Assembly (NCBI GenBank): GCA_964624165.1 | Contig: CAZUWG010000013.1 | Coordinates: forward strand, 1 to 20,669 | Reading direction: 5' to 3' | Length of the DNA: 20,669 nt | Source of the DNA: OLB19 sp964624165 | Lineage (GTDB): Bacteria; Patescibacteriota; Minisyncoccia; Phycocordibacterales; UBA918 | Shown: one piece after another, positions 6,460 to 13,520 of the stretch | Numbering within the stretch: the first letter of the stretch is position 1 | Layout of the letters: every line of letters starts with the position of its first letter | Program-made: the position numbers and the translations under genes | The notes under the pieces: generated by a model | Told to the model about the DNA's origin: nothing | Database searches by the model: none | What the model saw: only the letters and a program-made list of their open reading frames with translations

Positions 6460-7047
6460 CTAAAATGCCACTTTGACATTTTCGCGCTCAACACTGTTTT
6501 CTTCTAGTTCGAAGTATGTCATCTCAGAAAAGCCAAAAAGTGACGCGACTATATTGCTCGGTACTGACTGGACTTTTGTGTTGAGATCTCGCACATTGCC
6601 GTTGTAAAAACGACGAGCTGCCTGGATCTTGTTTTCGGTGTCAGAAAGTTCTCGCTGTAACTCTTGAAAGTTGGCAGAAGCTTTGAGGTCTGGGTAATTT
6701 TCTGCAATAGCAATCAAACGACCAAGTGCCCCAGTAAGGGCGCTTTCTGCTCCCGCCATTGCGCTGATTTGCTCTGGGGTAACATTACTTGGGTCAACGT
6801 GTGTTTGCGTTGCCGTCGCTCGAGCGTTGGTGACTGAGTCGAGCGTCTCGCGTTCATGCTTTGCGTAGCCTTTCACTGTCTCGATCAGATTGGGGATAAG
6901 ATCATAACGACGCTTCAGCTGTACATCAATATCTGCCCAAGCTTCTTTACCGCGCTGAATAAGACGAATAAAGCTGTTGTAAGTTAGGATGAAAAACATC
7001 AATACTACCGCAACAACTCCAATAATAATCCATGTGGTTAGTTCCAT
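6460..7047 (-). CDS. lemA: LemA family membrane protein
   Basis: This 195-residue LemA protein has one N-terminal membrane helix (about residues 5-26), then NSFIRLIQRGKEAWADIDVQLKRRYDLIPNLIETVKGYAKHERETLDSVTNARA, the family signature. Long helices with the AENYPDLKASANFQELQRELSDTENKIQAARRFYNGNVRDLN block follow. The segment before the end (QSVPSNIVASLFGFSEMTYFELEE) is also typical. LemA proteins form coiled-coil bundles anchored in the membrane; the molecular role is not firmly known. It is the first gene of a three-gene operon with htpX. A promoter with TTGTGT-N16-TATACT lies upstream, leaving a leader of about 27 bases without a Shine-Dalgarno sequence. Confidence 0.96.
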   Translation of the reverse strand: MELTTWIIIGVVAVVLMFFILTYNSFIRLIQRGKEAWADIDVQLKRRYDLIPNLIETVKGYAKHERETLDSVTNARATATQTHVDPSNVTPEQISAMAGAESALTGALGRLIAIAENYPDLKASANFQELQRELSDTENKIQAARRFYNGNVRDLNTKVQSVPSNIVASLFGFSEMTYFELEENSVERENVKVAF

Positions 7048-7061
7048 AAAAATTCAAATAT

Positions 7062-7074
7062 GTTATTCAATAAC
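7062..7074. repeat. 13-base palindrome at the lemA transcription start
   Basis: GTTATT-C-AATAAC is a perfect palindrome with one central base. It begins at the predicted +1 of the lemA operon and extends into the leader, a normal place for a repressor operator. AT-rich palindromes also occur by chance. Confidence 0.35.
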
Positions 7075-7080
7075 CCTTAA

Positions 7081-7108
7081 AGTATAGCATGCTCTTAGCT
7101 TGACACAA
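7081..7108 (-). promoter_or_regulatory. promoter of the lemA-htpX operon
   Basis: On the minus strand TTGTGT (7103-7108) is followed by a 16-base spacer ending in TGC and then TATACT (7081-7086). Expected +1 is near 7074, giving a leader of about 27 bases. Confidence 0.65.
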
Positions 7109-7157
7109 TGAGAGATCGCCTGCAAAAAATGAAGGCTTTTTATAGGATGGATAGAAC

Positions 7158-7192
7158 GAAAAAGGGCGCGGGCTTCGCCCGCGCCCTTTTTC
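7158..7192. terminator. intrinsic terminator after groEL
   Basis: A perfect 16-bp inverted repeat (7158-7173 with 7177-7192) with a TTC/GAA loop has a GGGCGCGGGC core flanked by A5 and T5. It starts nine bases after the groEL stop and can work in both directions. Confidence 0.88.
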
Positions 7193-7201
7193 ACCCTTAA
7201 A

Positions 7202-8836
7202 CTACATCATCCCCATTCCTCCCATATCTGGCATGGCGTTTTTTTCATCTTCCGGCTCATCAGCAATTGCCACTTCTGAAGTAAGTAAGATACCCGCAGC
7301 AGATACTGAATGCTCTACGACGGCGCGCTCTACTTTGACCGGATCAATGATTCCGGCCTTGATCATATCTTTGACCATCTCACCCTTCGCTGCATCGTAG
7401 CCGGCATTGCCGCCAAGCTCCTTTACACGCGCCACCACCACTGCACCATCATCAAGACCAGTATTGTGTGCAATCTGCCACAACGGCCGCTCAAGCGCCT
7501 TCAGTACGATACTATAGCCAACTCGCTCTTCGGCATTAAGATTTTTCGGCATTTGCTTTTCGACTACCGCCGAAGCTCGCGCCAAAGCAGTCCCGCCACC
7601 TGGCACAATTCCTTCCTCGATGGCTGCTCTAGTGGCATTTACGGCGTCTTCGATCTTAAGTTTAAGATACTTCATTTCAGTCTCGGTAGCAGCCCCTACG
7701 CGGATTACTGCCACACCACCAGCGAGTTTGGCGATACGCTCTTCGATCTTCTCTTTATCATACTTAGATTCGGTACCCTTAAGCTGAGCTCGCAGGGTAG
7801 TGACGCGGGCATCAATCTCTTTTTTCGTACCCCGCCCGCCGACGATCGTGGTTGTGTCCTTGGTCGACACTACTCGCTCAGCCTTTCCAAGGTCAGCCAA
7901 GGCCGCGTCTTCGAGACTTCGTCCCAATTCTTCAGACACCAAGTCCGCTCCCACAGTAATCGCAATATCTTGCAGCATATCTTTTTTCTTGTCACCAAAT
8001 CCGGGAGCTTTAATTCCCAAAACAGAGAAACCTCCTTTAAGCTTATTGACAACAAACGTTGTCAACGCTTCCCCATCAATATCATCAGCAATAATAACGA
8101 GTTCTTTTTTTCCGCTTTGGGCAATCTTTTCCAAAAGCGGCAGAATTTCTTGTACACTACTGACTTTTTTGTCTGTAACAAGGATGGCAGCGTCTTTAAA
8201 TTCAGCTTCCATTCGCTCTGGATTGGTCACCATGTATGGTGACACGTAGCCTTTATCAAATTGCATACCTTCGGTCAGCTCAGTTTCGATCCCGAATGAC
8301 TTCCCCTCCTCGACCGTCACTACGCCATCTTTACCAACCTTGTCGATTGTTTCGGCGATTTTGGCACCAATCTCTGCATTTTCAGCAGAAATAGTGGCCA
8401 CCTGCTTAATCTCACTTGTCGACTTAATCATCGTTGCCATGTCTTTCAACGCTTTCACAACATCTACCGACGCTTTTTCCATTCCACTTCGGATTGCCAT
8501 CGCATTTGCACCCATAGTGGTCTGACGTAGTCCCTCGTTGATCAAGGCTTGCGTGAGGACGGTAGCAGTAGTGGTACCATCACCGGCCAGCTCGTTGGTT
8601 TTATTTGCAACCTCCTTCACGATCGAAGCACCCATGTTTTCGAATTTATCCTTGAGGGTAATTTCCTTGGCGATTGAGACACCGTCATTGGTGACGGTGG
8701 GGCTGCCATATCCTTTATCAAAGACGACGTTTCGTCCTCGTGGGCCGAGCGTTACTTTTACGGCATCTGCTACGGTATCAACACCTTTCTGCAACTTTTT
8801 CTTAACTGCTTCCCCAAAAAGTACTTCTTTTGCCAT
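7202..8836 (-). CDS. groL: chaperonin GroEL (Hsp60)
   Basis: This 544-residue chaperonin subunit forms the double heptameric ring that folds proteins with GroES in an ATP-driven cycle in the cytoplasm. The equatorial ATP site is complete: LGPRGRN at residues 30-36, VTNDG at 48-52 and GDGTTTATVL at 85-94. The apical domain has the usual EGMQFDKGYVSPYM and IADDIDGEALTTFVVNKLKG blocks, and EEGIVPGGGTALARA is in the second equatorial part. The C-terminus is the flexible MPDMGGMGMM tail. Length is normal. It lies 16 bases after groES and is followed by a strong terminator. No Shine-Dalgarno sequence is visible; the start is set by the MAKEVLFGEA homology. Confidence 0.99.
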   Translation of the reverse strand: MAKEVLFGEAVKKKLQKGVDTVADAVKVTLGPRGRNVVFDKGYGSPTVTNDGVSIAKEITLKDKFENMGASIVKEVANKTNELAGDGTTTATVLTQALINEGLRQTTMGANAMAIRSGMEKASVDVVKALKDMATMIKSTSEIKQVATISAENAEIGAKIAETIDKVGKDGVVTVEEGKSFGIETELTEGMQFDKGYVSPYMVTNPERMEAEFKDAAILVTDKKVSSVQEILPLLEKIAQSGKKELVIIADDIDGEALTTFVVNKLKGGFSVLGIKAPGFGDKKKDMLQDIAITVGADLVSEELGRSLEDAALADLGKAERVVSTKDTTTIVGGRGTKKEIDARVTTLRAQLKGTESKYDKEKIEERIAKLAGGVAVIRVGAATETEMKYLKLKIEDAVNATRAAIEEGIVPGGGTALARASAVVEKQMPKNLNAEERVGYSIVLKALERPLWQIAHNTGLDDGAVVVARVKELGGNAGYDAAKGEMVKDMIKAGIIDPVKVERAVVEHSVSAAGILLTSEVAIADEPEDEKNAMPDMGGMGMM

Positions 8837-8852
8837 ATATTTCGTTCAATAT

Positions 8853-9167
8853 TTAGTTAATAATTCCGTGAATATCCGACTCTGGAATCACAAAGTAAGG
8901 CTCTTTTTCAAAAACAATCGCGTCTTTCCAGGTGGCAAATAATACTTTATCTCCGACTTTTACCGATAAAGGCATGCGGGCGTCTCCGTCTTCGTTCCAG
9001 GCTCCCTCACCAACTGCGACCACAATTCCTTGTTCATTTTTATCTTTTTCTCCGACTGAAGCTGGCAAGATGATGCCTGACGCGGACTTGGTCGCCTTTT
9101 CATCTTCATTCAGTGGGCGCACCACCACTTTGTCGCCCAACGGCTTAATAGGACATTTTTTTGACAT
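8853..9167 (-). CDS. groS: co-chaperonin GroES (Hsp10)
   Basis: This 104-residue co-chaperonin caps the GroEL ring. Visible family blocks are KPLGDKVVVRPL near the start, then SASGIILPASVGEKDKNEQGIVVAVGEG (mobile loop and roof region), VGDKVLFATWKDAIVFEKEPYFVI and a terminal ESDIHGII. It is slightly longer than the typical 95 residues because of small loop insertions. It is the first gene of the groESL operon. The ATG at 9167 is preceded by an AT-rich stretch without a Shine-Dalgarno sequence. A consensus promoter lies about 110-140 bases upstream, so the message carries a leader of roughly 105 bases with a long hairpin. Confidence 0.98.
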   Translation of the reverse strand: MSKKCPIKPLGDKVVVRPLNEDEKATKSASGIILPASVGEKDKNEQGIVVAVGEGAWNEDGDARMPLSVKVGDKVLFATWKDAIVFEKEPYFVIPESDIHGIIN

Positions 9168-9197
9168 ATATTATTTGGTTAGCGTGTAAAAATTCAA

Positions 9198-9219
9198 CAT
9201 TACTTATCGGTCAGTAATG
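9198..9219. repeat. short dyad in the groESL leader, candidate operator
   Basis: CATTACT (9198-9204) and AGTAATG (9213-9219) form a 7-bp inverted repeat with an 8-base spacer, about 31 bases before the groES ATG. The layout resembles a heat-shock operator, but the sequence is not CIRCE (TTAGCACTC-N9-GAGTGCTAA). Confidence 0.3.
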
Positions 9220-9236
9220 GCTCAAAAATCAATTTT

Positions 9237-9269
9237 CGGAGCAAAACGGGCTTCGCCCGTTTTGCTCCG
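9237..9269 (-). promoter_or_regulatory. long hairpin at the 5' end of the groESL leader
   Basis: A perfect 15-bp inverted repeat (9237-9251 with 9255-9269) has the loop GAA on the minus strand. It begins about two to three bases after the expected +1 of the groESL transcript. No T tract follows on either strand and no gene ends next to it, so it does not fit a terminator. A 5' stabilising stem or a regulatory RNA element is more likely. Confidence 0.55.
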
Positions 9270-9277
9270 TCGCCAAA

Positions 9278-9305
9278 ATTATACCTCGCTGGCCACCACT
9301 GTCAA
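9278..9305 (-). promoter_or_regulatory. consensus sigma70 promoter of groESL
   Basis: On the minus strand TTGACA (9300-9305), a 16-base spacer and TATAAT (9278-9283) are both perfect consensus hexamers. +1 is expected near 9271. This is the strongest promoter in the window by sequence and points to groES-groEL. Confidence 0.8.
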
Positions 9306-9347
9306 AATACCCTTCCTTTCTACACCACCAGTACCGTAAGCAATACC

Positions 9348-9379
9348 CGGGGCAGCAAAACATTCGCTTTGCTGCCCCG
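9348..9379. repeat. hairpin between divergent groES and secG promoters
   Basis: A perfect 12-bp inverted repeat (9348-9359 with 9368-9379) has an 8-base loop. It lies between the groESL -35 box (ends 9305) and the secG -35 box (starts 9401), outside both expected transcripts. It could be a DNA-level binding site or an insulator against read-through, or it could end an unseen short transcript. Apart from this and the elements listed, 9168-9439 holds no gene. Confidence 0.5.
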
Positions 9380-9400
9380 TTCCGTTTCTTGATTTTCCAC

Positions 9401-9429
9401 TTGCCTCACGTTTAATTTTCTGCTACTAT
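9401..9429 (+). promoter_or_regulatory. promoter of secG
   Basis: TTGCCT (9401-9406), a 17-base spacer ending in TGC and TACTAT (9424-9429). The -10 box is ten bases before the secG ATG, giving a leader of only about four bases. Confidence 0.7.
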
Positions 9430-9439
9430 CGTTTCTGAT

Positions 9440-9685
9440 ATGCAATTACTATTACAAACAATCGCGCCTTTCTTGCCACATGTGCAAATCGCGCTCGCAC
9501 TCATGCTGATTGCTGGTATACTACTTCAGCAACGAGGTTCGAGCTTAGGCGGAGCATTTGGAGGTGATAATTACAGCTCTGGTTTTCACAAGCGCCGCGG
9601 TGGCGAGCTTTTCCTTTTCCGTATCACGATTTTACTCGCAGTTTTGTTTGTACTTTCAGTCTTGGTGTCTCTTGTAGTTGCGTAA
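9440..9685 (+). CDS. secG: preprotein translocase subunit SecG
   Basis: This is an 81-residue inner-membrane subunit of the SecYEG translocon. Two membrane helices (about residues 13-31 and 59-79) flank the family loop LLQQRGSSLGGAFGG (about 27-41), followed by a Phe-rich and basic FHKRRGGELFLFR stretch. Size and topology match SecG. The promoter is so close that the message is nearly leaderless. The oligopeptide-binding protein gene follows 66 bases later on the same strand without a terminator between them, so the two may be co-transcribed. Confidence 0.94.
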   Translation: MQLLLQTIAPFLPHVQIALALMLIAGILLQQRGSSLGGAFGGDNYSSGFHKRRGGELFLFRITILLAVLFVLSVLVSLVVA

Positions 9686-9751
9686 CCTCTTACTTATAGT
9701 TAGTTTATATTAATTATTTTGCGCAGCATTTGCTGTCTCCACTTATTCTCT

Positions 9752-11476
9752 ATGTCTGAAGAAAAAATAAAGTCCAAGAGTCTTTTTGATGTCTTTTTTC
9801 GGTTTGTCGAATCAAAAAAACCAAGTGACAAATTCCTGTTTTTAGGAGCACTTGTCGTATTTCTTTCATCGATCATCGCGCTCGTGCTTTTATTCAACGC
9901 CACCACCCTCACCAATACTCCTGGAACCGGCGGTACTTACCGGGAAGGTGTCGTGGGTACGGCTCGCTTTATCAATCCCGCTCTCGCACTGACACGCACG
10001 GACCAAGACCTGACCTCATTGGTTTACAGTGGTCTACTGAGTATTAGTGAAGACGGCTCACTTCAAAATAATCTTGCGGAGTCGATCACCGTCTCTGACG
10101 ACGGACTAGTCTACAATATAGTCTTAAAGCCAGGCCTCCGTTTCCATGACAACAGTCCTCTTACCACCGCTGACATCGAGTACACGGTTGAGCTCCTCCA
10201 AAACGCTGAGCTTAAAAGCCCTCTCGCTGGACACTGGAACGGTGTCGCGACGGAAATTATCAGTCCAACCGAGATGAACTTTATTCTGAGCGAACCATAT
10301 TCGCCGTTTATTGAAAACCTAACACTCGGCATCATGCCAAAACAAGTGTGGGGGACCTTTTCTATTGAAGAGCTTCCCTTCGGTGTAAATAATACCGAAG
10401 CGGTAGGAAGCGGCCCGTATCGCGTCTCTGAGATTGCGCGTAGTAAACGAGGAAGTATTGAGCGTATCACGCTTACTGCCTACAACGGCAACGGCTACAC
10501 ACCACATATCACAACCATCCAATTTCATTTTTTTGAAACCACCACAGCACTCAAAGATGCCCTCCTCAACAACTCTATCGACGCAACAGTCGCACTAGGA
10601 AATGAAGACCTGGCGCCACTTAAGGATGACGATCAATTTACTTTGTATCGCTATCCACTGCCCCGCACCTTTGGACTTTTCCCCAATCAAAACCGCTCAA
10701 TCGCCCTGCGTGATACAGAGGCGCGTAAAGCACTTTCGGTCCTAATCGACCGCGAAGCCTTGATCGAGGAAATTCTCTACGGATTTGGAACGCAGGAACG
10801 CAACCCAGTACCAAGCGCATTTTATAGCGATGAGGTTCAAGCAGACACCCGTACTACAGAAGAGCGTCAAGCTGAAGCAATCGCAATCCTTCAAGCAGGT
10901 GGCTGGAGCAGAGATGATAATGGTGGCTGGAGCAAAACTATCGACGGTGATAAGGTCACACTTTCTTTTACCATCTCAACCATCAACAACGAGCTGTTTT
11001 CAAAAGCGGCTACGTTCTTAAAACAGCAGCTTGCAACCATTAATATCCCTGTTGACATTGCACAGTATGAGCAAGCTGACTTTTTACAATCAGTACTACG
11101 CACCAGAGACTATGAGCTCCTTCTAACCGGAAACGATCTCGGTCGTGGACTTGACCTATTTCAATTTTGGCATTCTTCACAAAGAGAAAGCCAGCTCAAT
11201 GCCGCACTCTATACCAACCTCGACGCCGATGTCTATCTCACCCGCTACCGTAGTGCCTCTACACATGAAGCACGTCAAACTGAACTGTCGGGATTCCTTG
11301 AAGAGTTTGCAAACGACATGCCAGCAATCTTCCTCGCAAGCCCGGACGCTGTATACGTTGTACGTAGCGACATTACCATCGTACCGACTGCTCGAGTGAG
11401 TCGTCCAAGCGAACGCTTTAGTACCGTTACAAAATGGCATACCTCCACCGAAAGACTTTGGCCATTTGTGAAATAA
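9752..11476 (+). CDS. membrane-anchored peptide-type solute-binding protein (SBP family 5)
   Basis: This 574-residue protein is related to OppA/DppA, the extracytoplasmic receptors of peptide ABC transporters. An N-terminal cytoplasmic stretch of about 27 residues and a membrane helix (about 28-50) replace the usual lipoprotein signal. The binding-protein fold follows: YREGVVGTARFINPALALTRTDQDLTSLVYSGLL, then YNIVLKPGLRFHDNSPLTTADIEYTVELL (family signature), and RDTEARKALSVLIDREALIEEILYGFG in the second lobe. The ATG at 9752 was chosen; an in-frame TTG at 9719 adds only an unlikely 11 residues. No ABC permease or ATPase gene is nearby, so the receptor is an orphan here, which may mean a distant partner or a sensing or scavenging role. 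It lies between secG and the RNase J gene. Confidence 0.9.
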   Translation: MSEEKIKSKSLFDVFFRFVESKKPSDKFLFLGALVVFLSSIIALVLLFNATTLTNTPGTGGTYREGVVGTARFINPALALTRTDQDLTSLVYSGLLSISEDGSLQNNLAESITVSDDGLVYNIVLKPGLRFHDNSPLTTADIEYTVELLQNAELKSPLAGHWNGVATEIISPTEMNFILSEPYSPFIENLTLGIMPKQVWGTFSIEELPFGVNNTEAVGSGPYRVSEIARSKRGSIERITLTAYNGNGYTPHITTIQFHFFETTTALKDALLNNSIDATVALGNEDLAPLKDDDQFTLYRYPLPRTFGLFPNQNRSIALRDTEARKALSVLIDREALIEEILYGFGTQERNPVPSAFYSDEVQADTRTTEERQAEAIAILQAGGWSRDDNGGWSKTIDGDKVTLSFTISTINNELFSKAATFLKQQLATINIPVDIAQYEQADFLQSVLRTRDYELLLTGNDLGRGLDLFQFWHSSQRESQLNAALYTNLDADVYLTRYRSASTHEARQTELSGFLEEFANDMPAIFLASPDAVYVVRSDITIVPTARVSRPSERFSTVTKWHTSTERLWPFVK

Positions 11477-11520
11477 GAAGATTTAAATAGTACAGAATAT
11501 ATTGAAATAATTAAAATAAT

Positions 11521-13458
11521 ATGGAACAAAAAACACAACAAACATCAGGTCCTCGACGACCACAACACACTAGCAGCCAACCGCGTCGTTTTACAAAACC
11601 ACGACCGCATGGCGCTACGCAAGGTGAAAGACACAAGCCGGCCGGTAACGGCAAGAAGCCGCAAAAACGCGGCGGTAAGCGTCGCAATAACAACAATCGC
11701 CGACGCTCGTTTACCAACCCAGCACTAACGCACCGCATGACCACCACCGACAGAAAGGCGGTGCATATTCCTGACGTCTTAAATGACGATACAATACGTA
11801 TTGTCACTCTCTCAGGACTCGAACAGATCGGTCGCAACATGTGGGTTTTTGAAACCAAAGACGACATCATTGTTATTGATGCCGGATTTGAGTTCGTTGG
11901 AGAAGGTGATGGTGCCCCTGGTATTGAGTACATCTTGCCAAACACACAATATCTTGAAGAACGAAAGCACAAAATCCGCGCGCTCGTGATCACTCACGGT
12001 CACCTCGATCACATCGGTGGTATTCCATTCATTATGGAACGCATCGGCAATCCGCCGATTTTCACACAATACCTCACAAGTCTTATGATTTTGAAGCGCC
12101 AGGAAGAATTTCCGCACATGGATAAGCTTGAGGTAAATGTGGTAAAAGAAGGCGACAGCTTTACCGTCGGCAAAGTGAAAGTAAAGACTTTCCCAGTGAC
12201 GCACTCTATCCCAGATGCCATGGGGGTTTCATTCGAAACCAAATACGGTGACGTTGTGATTACCGGAGACATCCGCCTTGATCACGTCAATGAAGAAGTG
12301 GTGCCCTCAGAAAAAGCTAGCTGGGAAGGTGTTGGTAAAAACAAAAACCTTCTCATGCTCGCCGACTCTACCAACGCAGATCGAGAAGGCTTCTCAGCGC
12401 CAGAAAGTATCGTCTTTGAAACCCTTGAAAGAATTATTCGTGATACGCATAGCCGTATTATCGTAGGTACTTTTGCTTCACAGTTTGAGCGACTTATTCA
12501 CATCATTAAGTGTTGTGAAAAATACGGTAAGTTCATTGTCCCTGAAGGTCGCAGTATCAAAACCAATATCGAGATCGCTGAGCGCGCTGGCTTGGTAAAA
12601 GTAAAACCGGGCACGATTATTAGTGCCCAGCAAATGCAGGACTATCCGTCAGACAAAATCGTTGTCATGGCCACTGGAGCACAAGGAGAAGAATTTGCGG
12701 CGTTGATGCGGATGGCCACTGATAAACACAAATTTATTACTCTTACTGGACGAGACGTTATGGTCCTTTCGTCTTCAGTCATTCCCGGCAATGAAGTAGC
12801 GGTACAAAAACTTAAAGATAATATTTATCGTAAGAATGTCCGCGTCATCAACTACCGTGGTGAACACGTGCACTCTTCTGGACATGGATGGGCTGGTGAG
12901 CTTGCGTGGGTACGACAACAGGTCAAACCAAAATTCCTCATTCCGGTACACGGTCATCACTATCACCTCAAGAGTCATATGTACTCAGCGATTGATAGCG
13001 GTTTTCCAAAAGAGAATATCTTTGTGCCTGACAATGGTTCAGTAATTGATATTGAAAAAGGAGAAAAAGTGACTATCCATAAGCAAAAGGCGCCGACTGA
13101 TTCTATTATGGTTGACGGCTTCACTGTTGGAGCTAAGCAAGAGGTAGTACTTCGCGACCGCACAAGCCTAGCACAAGATGGGATGTTTGTGGTAATCGCT
13201 ACCATCAATAATAAGACTGGTAAGCTTAAAAAATCACCAGATATTATTTCTCGCGGGTTTGTATACCTTCGTGAAAATCAACAGCTTCTTTCAGAAGCTC
13301 GCGTACTGACTAAGCGCACTGTTGAAAAACATACGGCTGGCATGCAGCCGCTTGATCTTGATTTTGTAAAGGATCAGCTTACAGATACACTCAACGCCTT
13401 CCTGCTACAAAAAACTCACAAAAACCCGATGGTCATTCCAGTATTGATCGGCGTCTAA
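11521..13458 (+). CDS. rnj: ribonuclease J
   Basis: This 645-residue metallo-beta-lactamase / beta-CASP ribonuclease has the endo- and 5'-3' exonuclease activities used in mRNA decay and RNA maturation. Residues 1-75 are a disordered extension very rich in Arg, Lys, Asn, Pro and Gln, probably binding RNA. The catalytic domain starts at about 90 (TIRIVTLSGLEQIGRNMWVFE). HGHLDH, the zinc motif, is at 159-164. Further motifs are VTHSIPDAMGV, VITGDIRLD, LADSTNADREGF, the beta-CASP blocks, HSSGHGWAGELAWVRQQVKPKFLIPVHGHHYHL and the C-terminal domain. The SGH motif is followed by GWAGEL where many relatives have an alanine-starting variant. The start is set by the only ATG before the domain. An AT-rich 44-base gap precedes it, and a strong terminator follows the stop by four bases. 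Confidence 0.96.
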   Translation: MEQKTQQTSGPRRPQHTSSQPRRFTKPRPHGATQGERHKPAGNGKKPQKRGGKRRNNNNRRRSFTNPALTHRMTTTDRKAVHIPDVLNDDTIRIVTLSGLEQIGRNMWVFETKDDIIVIDAGFEFVGEGDGAPGIEYILPNTQYLEERKHKIRALVITHGHLDHIGGIPFIMERIGNPPIFTQYLTSLMILKRQEEFPHMDKLEVNVVKEGDSFTVGKVKVKTFPVTHSIPDAMGVSFETKYGDVVITGDIRLDHVNEEVVPSEKASWEGVGKNKNLLMLADSTNADREGFSAPESIVFETLERIIRDTHSRIIVGTFASQFERLIHIIKCCEKYGKFIVPEGRSIKTNIEIAERAGLVKVKPGTIISAQQMQDYPSDKIVVMATGAQGEEFAALMRMATDKHKFITLTGRDVMVLSSSVIPGNEVAVQKLKDNIYRKNVRVINYRGEHVHSSGHGWAGELAWVRQQVKPKFLIPVHGHHYHLKSHMYSAIDSGFPKENIFVPDNGSVIDIEKGEKVTIHKQKAPTDSIMVDGFTVGAKQEVVLRDRTSLAQDGMFVVIATINNKTGKLKKSPDIISRGFVYLRENQQLLSEARVLTKRTVEKHTAGMQPLDLDFVKDQLTDTLNAFLLQKTHKNPMVIPVLIGV

Positions 13459-13462
13459 ACGT

Positions 13463-13507
13463 CAGACACAAAAGACCGCGAGCTTCGCTCGCGGTCTTTT
13501 GTGTCTG
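13463..13507. terminator. intrinsic terminator after RNase J, overlapping the next promoter
   Basis: A perfect 21-bp inverted repeat (13463-13483 with 13487-13507) has a TTC loop. It has a GACCGCGAGC core and a TTTT stretch in the 3' arm and starts four bases after the RNase J stop. Its last two bases (T13506, G13507) are also the TG of the extended -10 box of the following gene. Confidence 0.88.
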
Positions 13508-13514
13508 CTACAAT
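13506..13514 (+). promoter_or_regulatory. extended -10 promoter, leaderless start at 13521
   Basis: The sequence reads TGC-TACAAT-actcat-ATG. The six-base spacing puts +1 on the A of the MFS start codon. No -35 box is seen; the position where it would lie is inside the terminator stem. Confidence 0.7.
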
Positions 13515-13520
13515 ACTCAT

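Noticed and set aside
7310..8242. Long plus-strand ORF (310 codons) opposite groEL
   Set aside because: It lies entirely antisense to an undoubted groEL gene, has no family resemblance and is biased in composition. It is a shadow frame, as are the shorter plus-strand frames at 7800-8249 and 8538-8942.
9198..9219. CIRCE element for HrcA control of groESL
   Set aside because: Arms are 7 bp with an 8-base spacer and do not match TTAGCACTC/GAGTGCTAA. It is kept only as a weak candidate operator.
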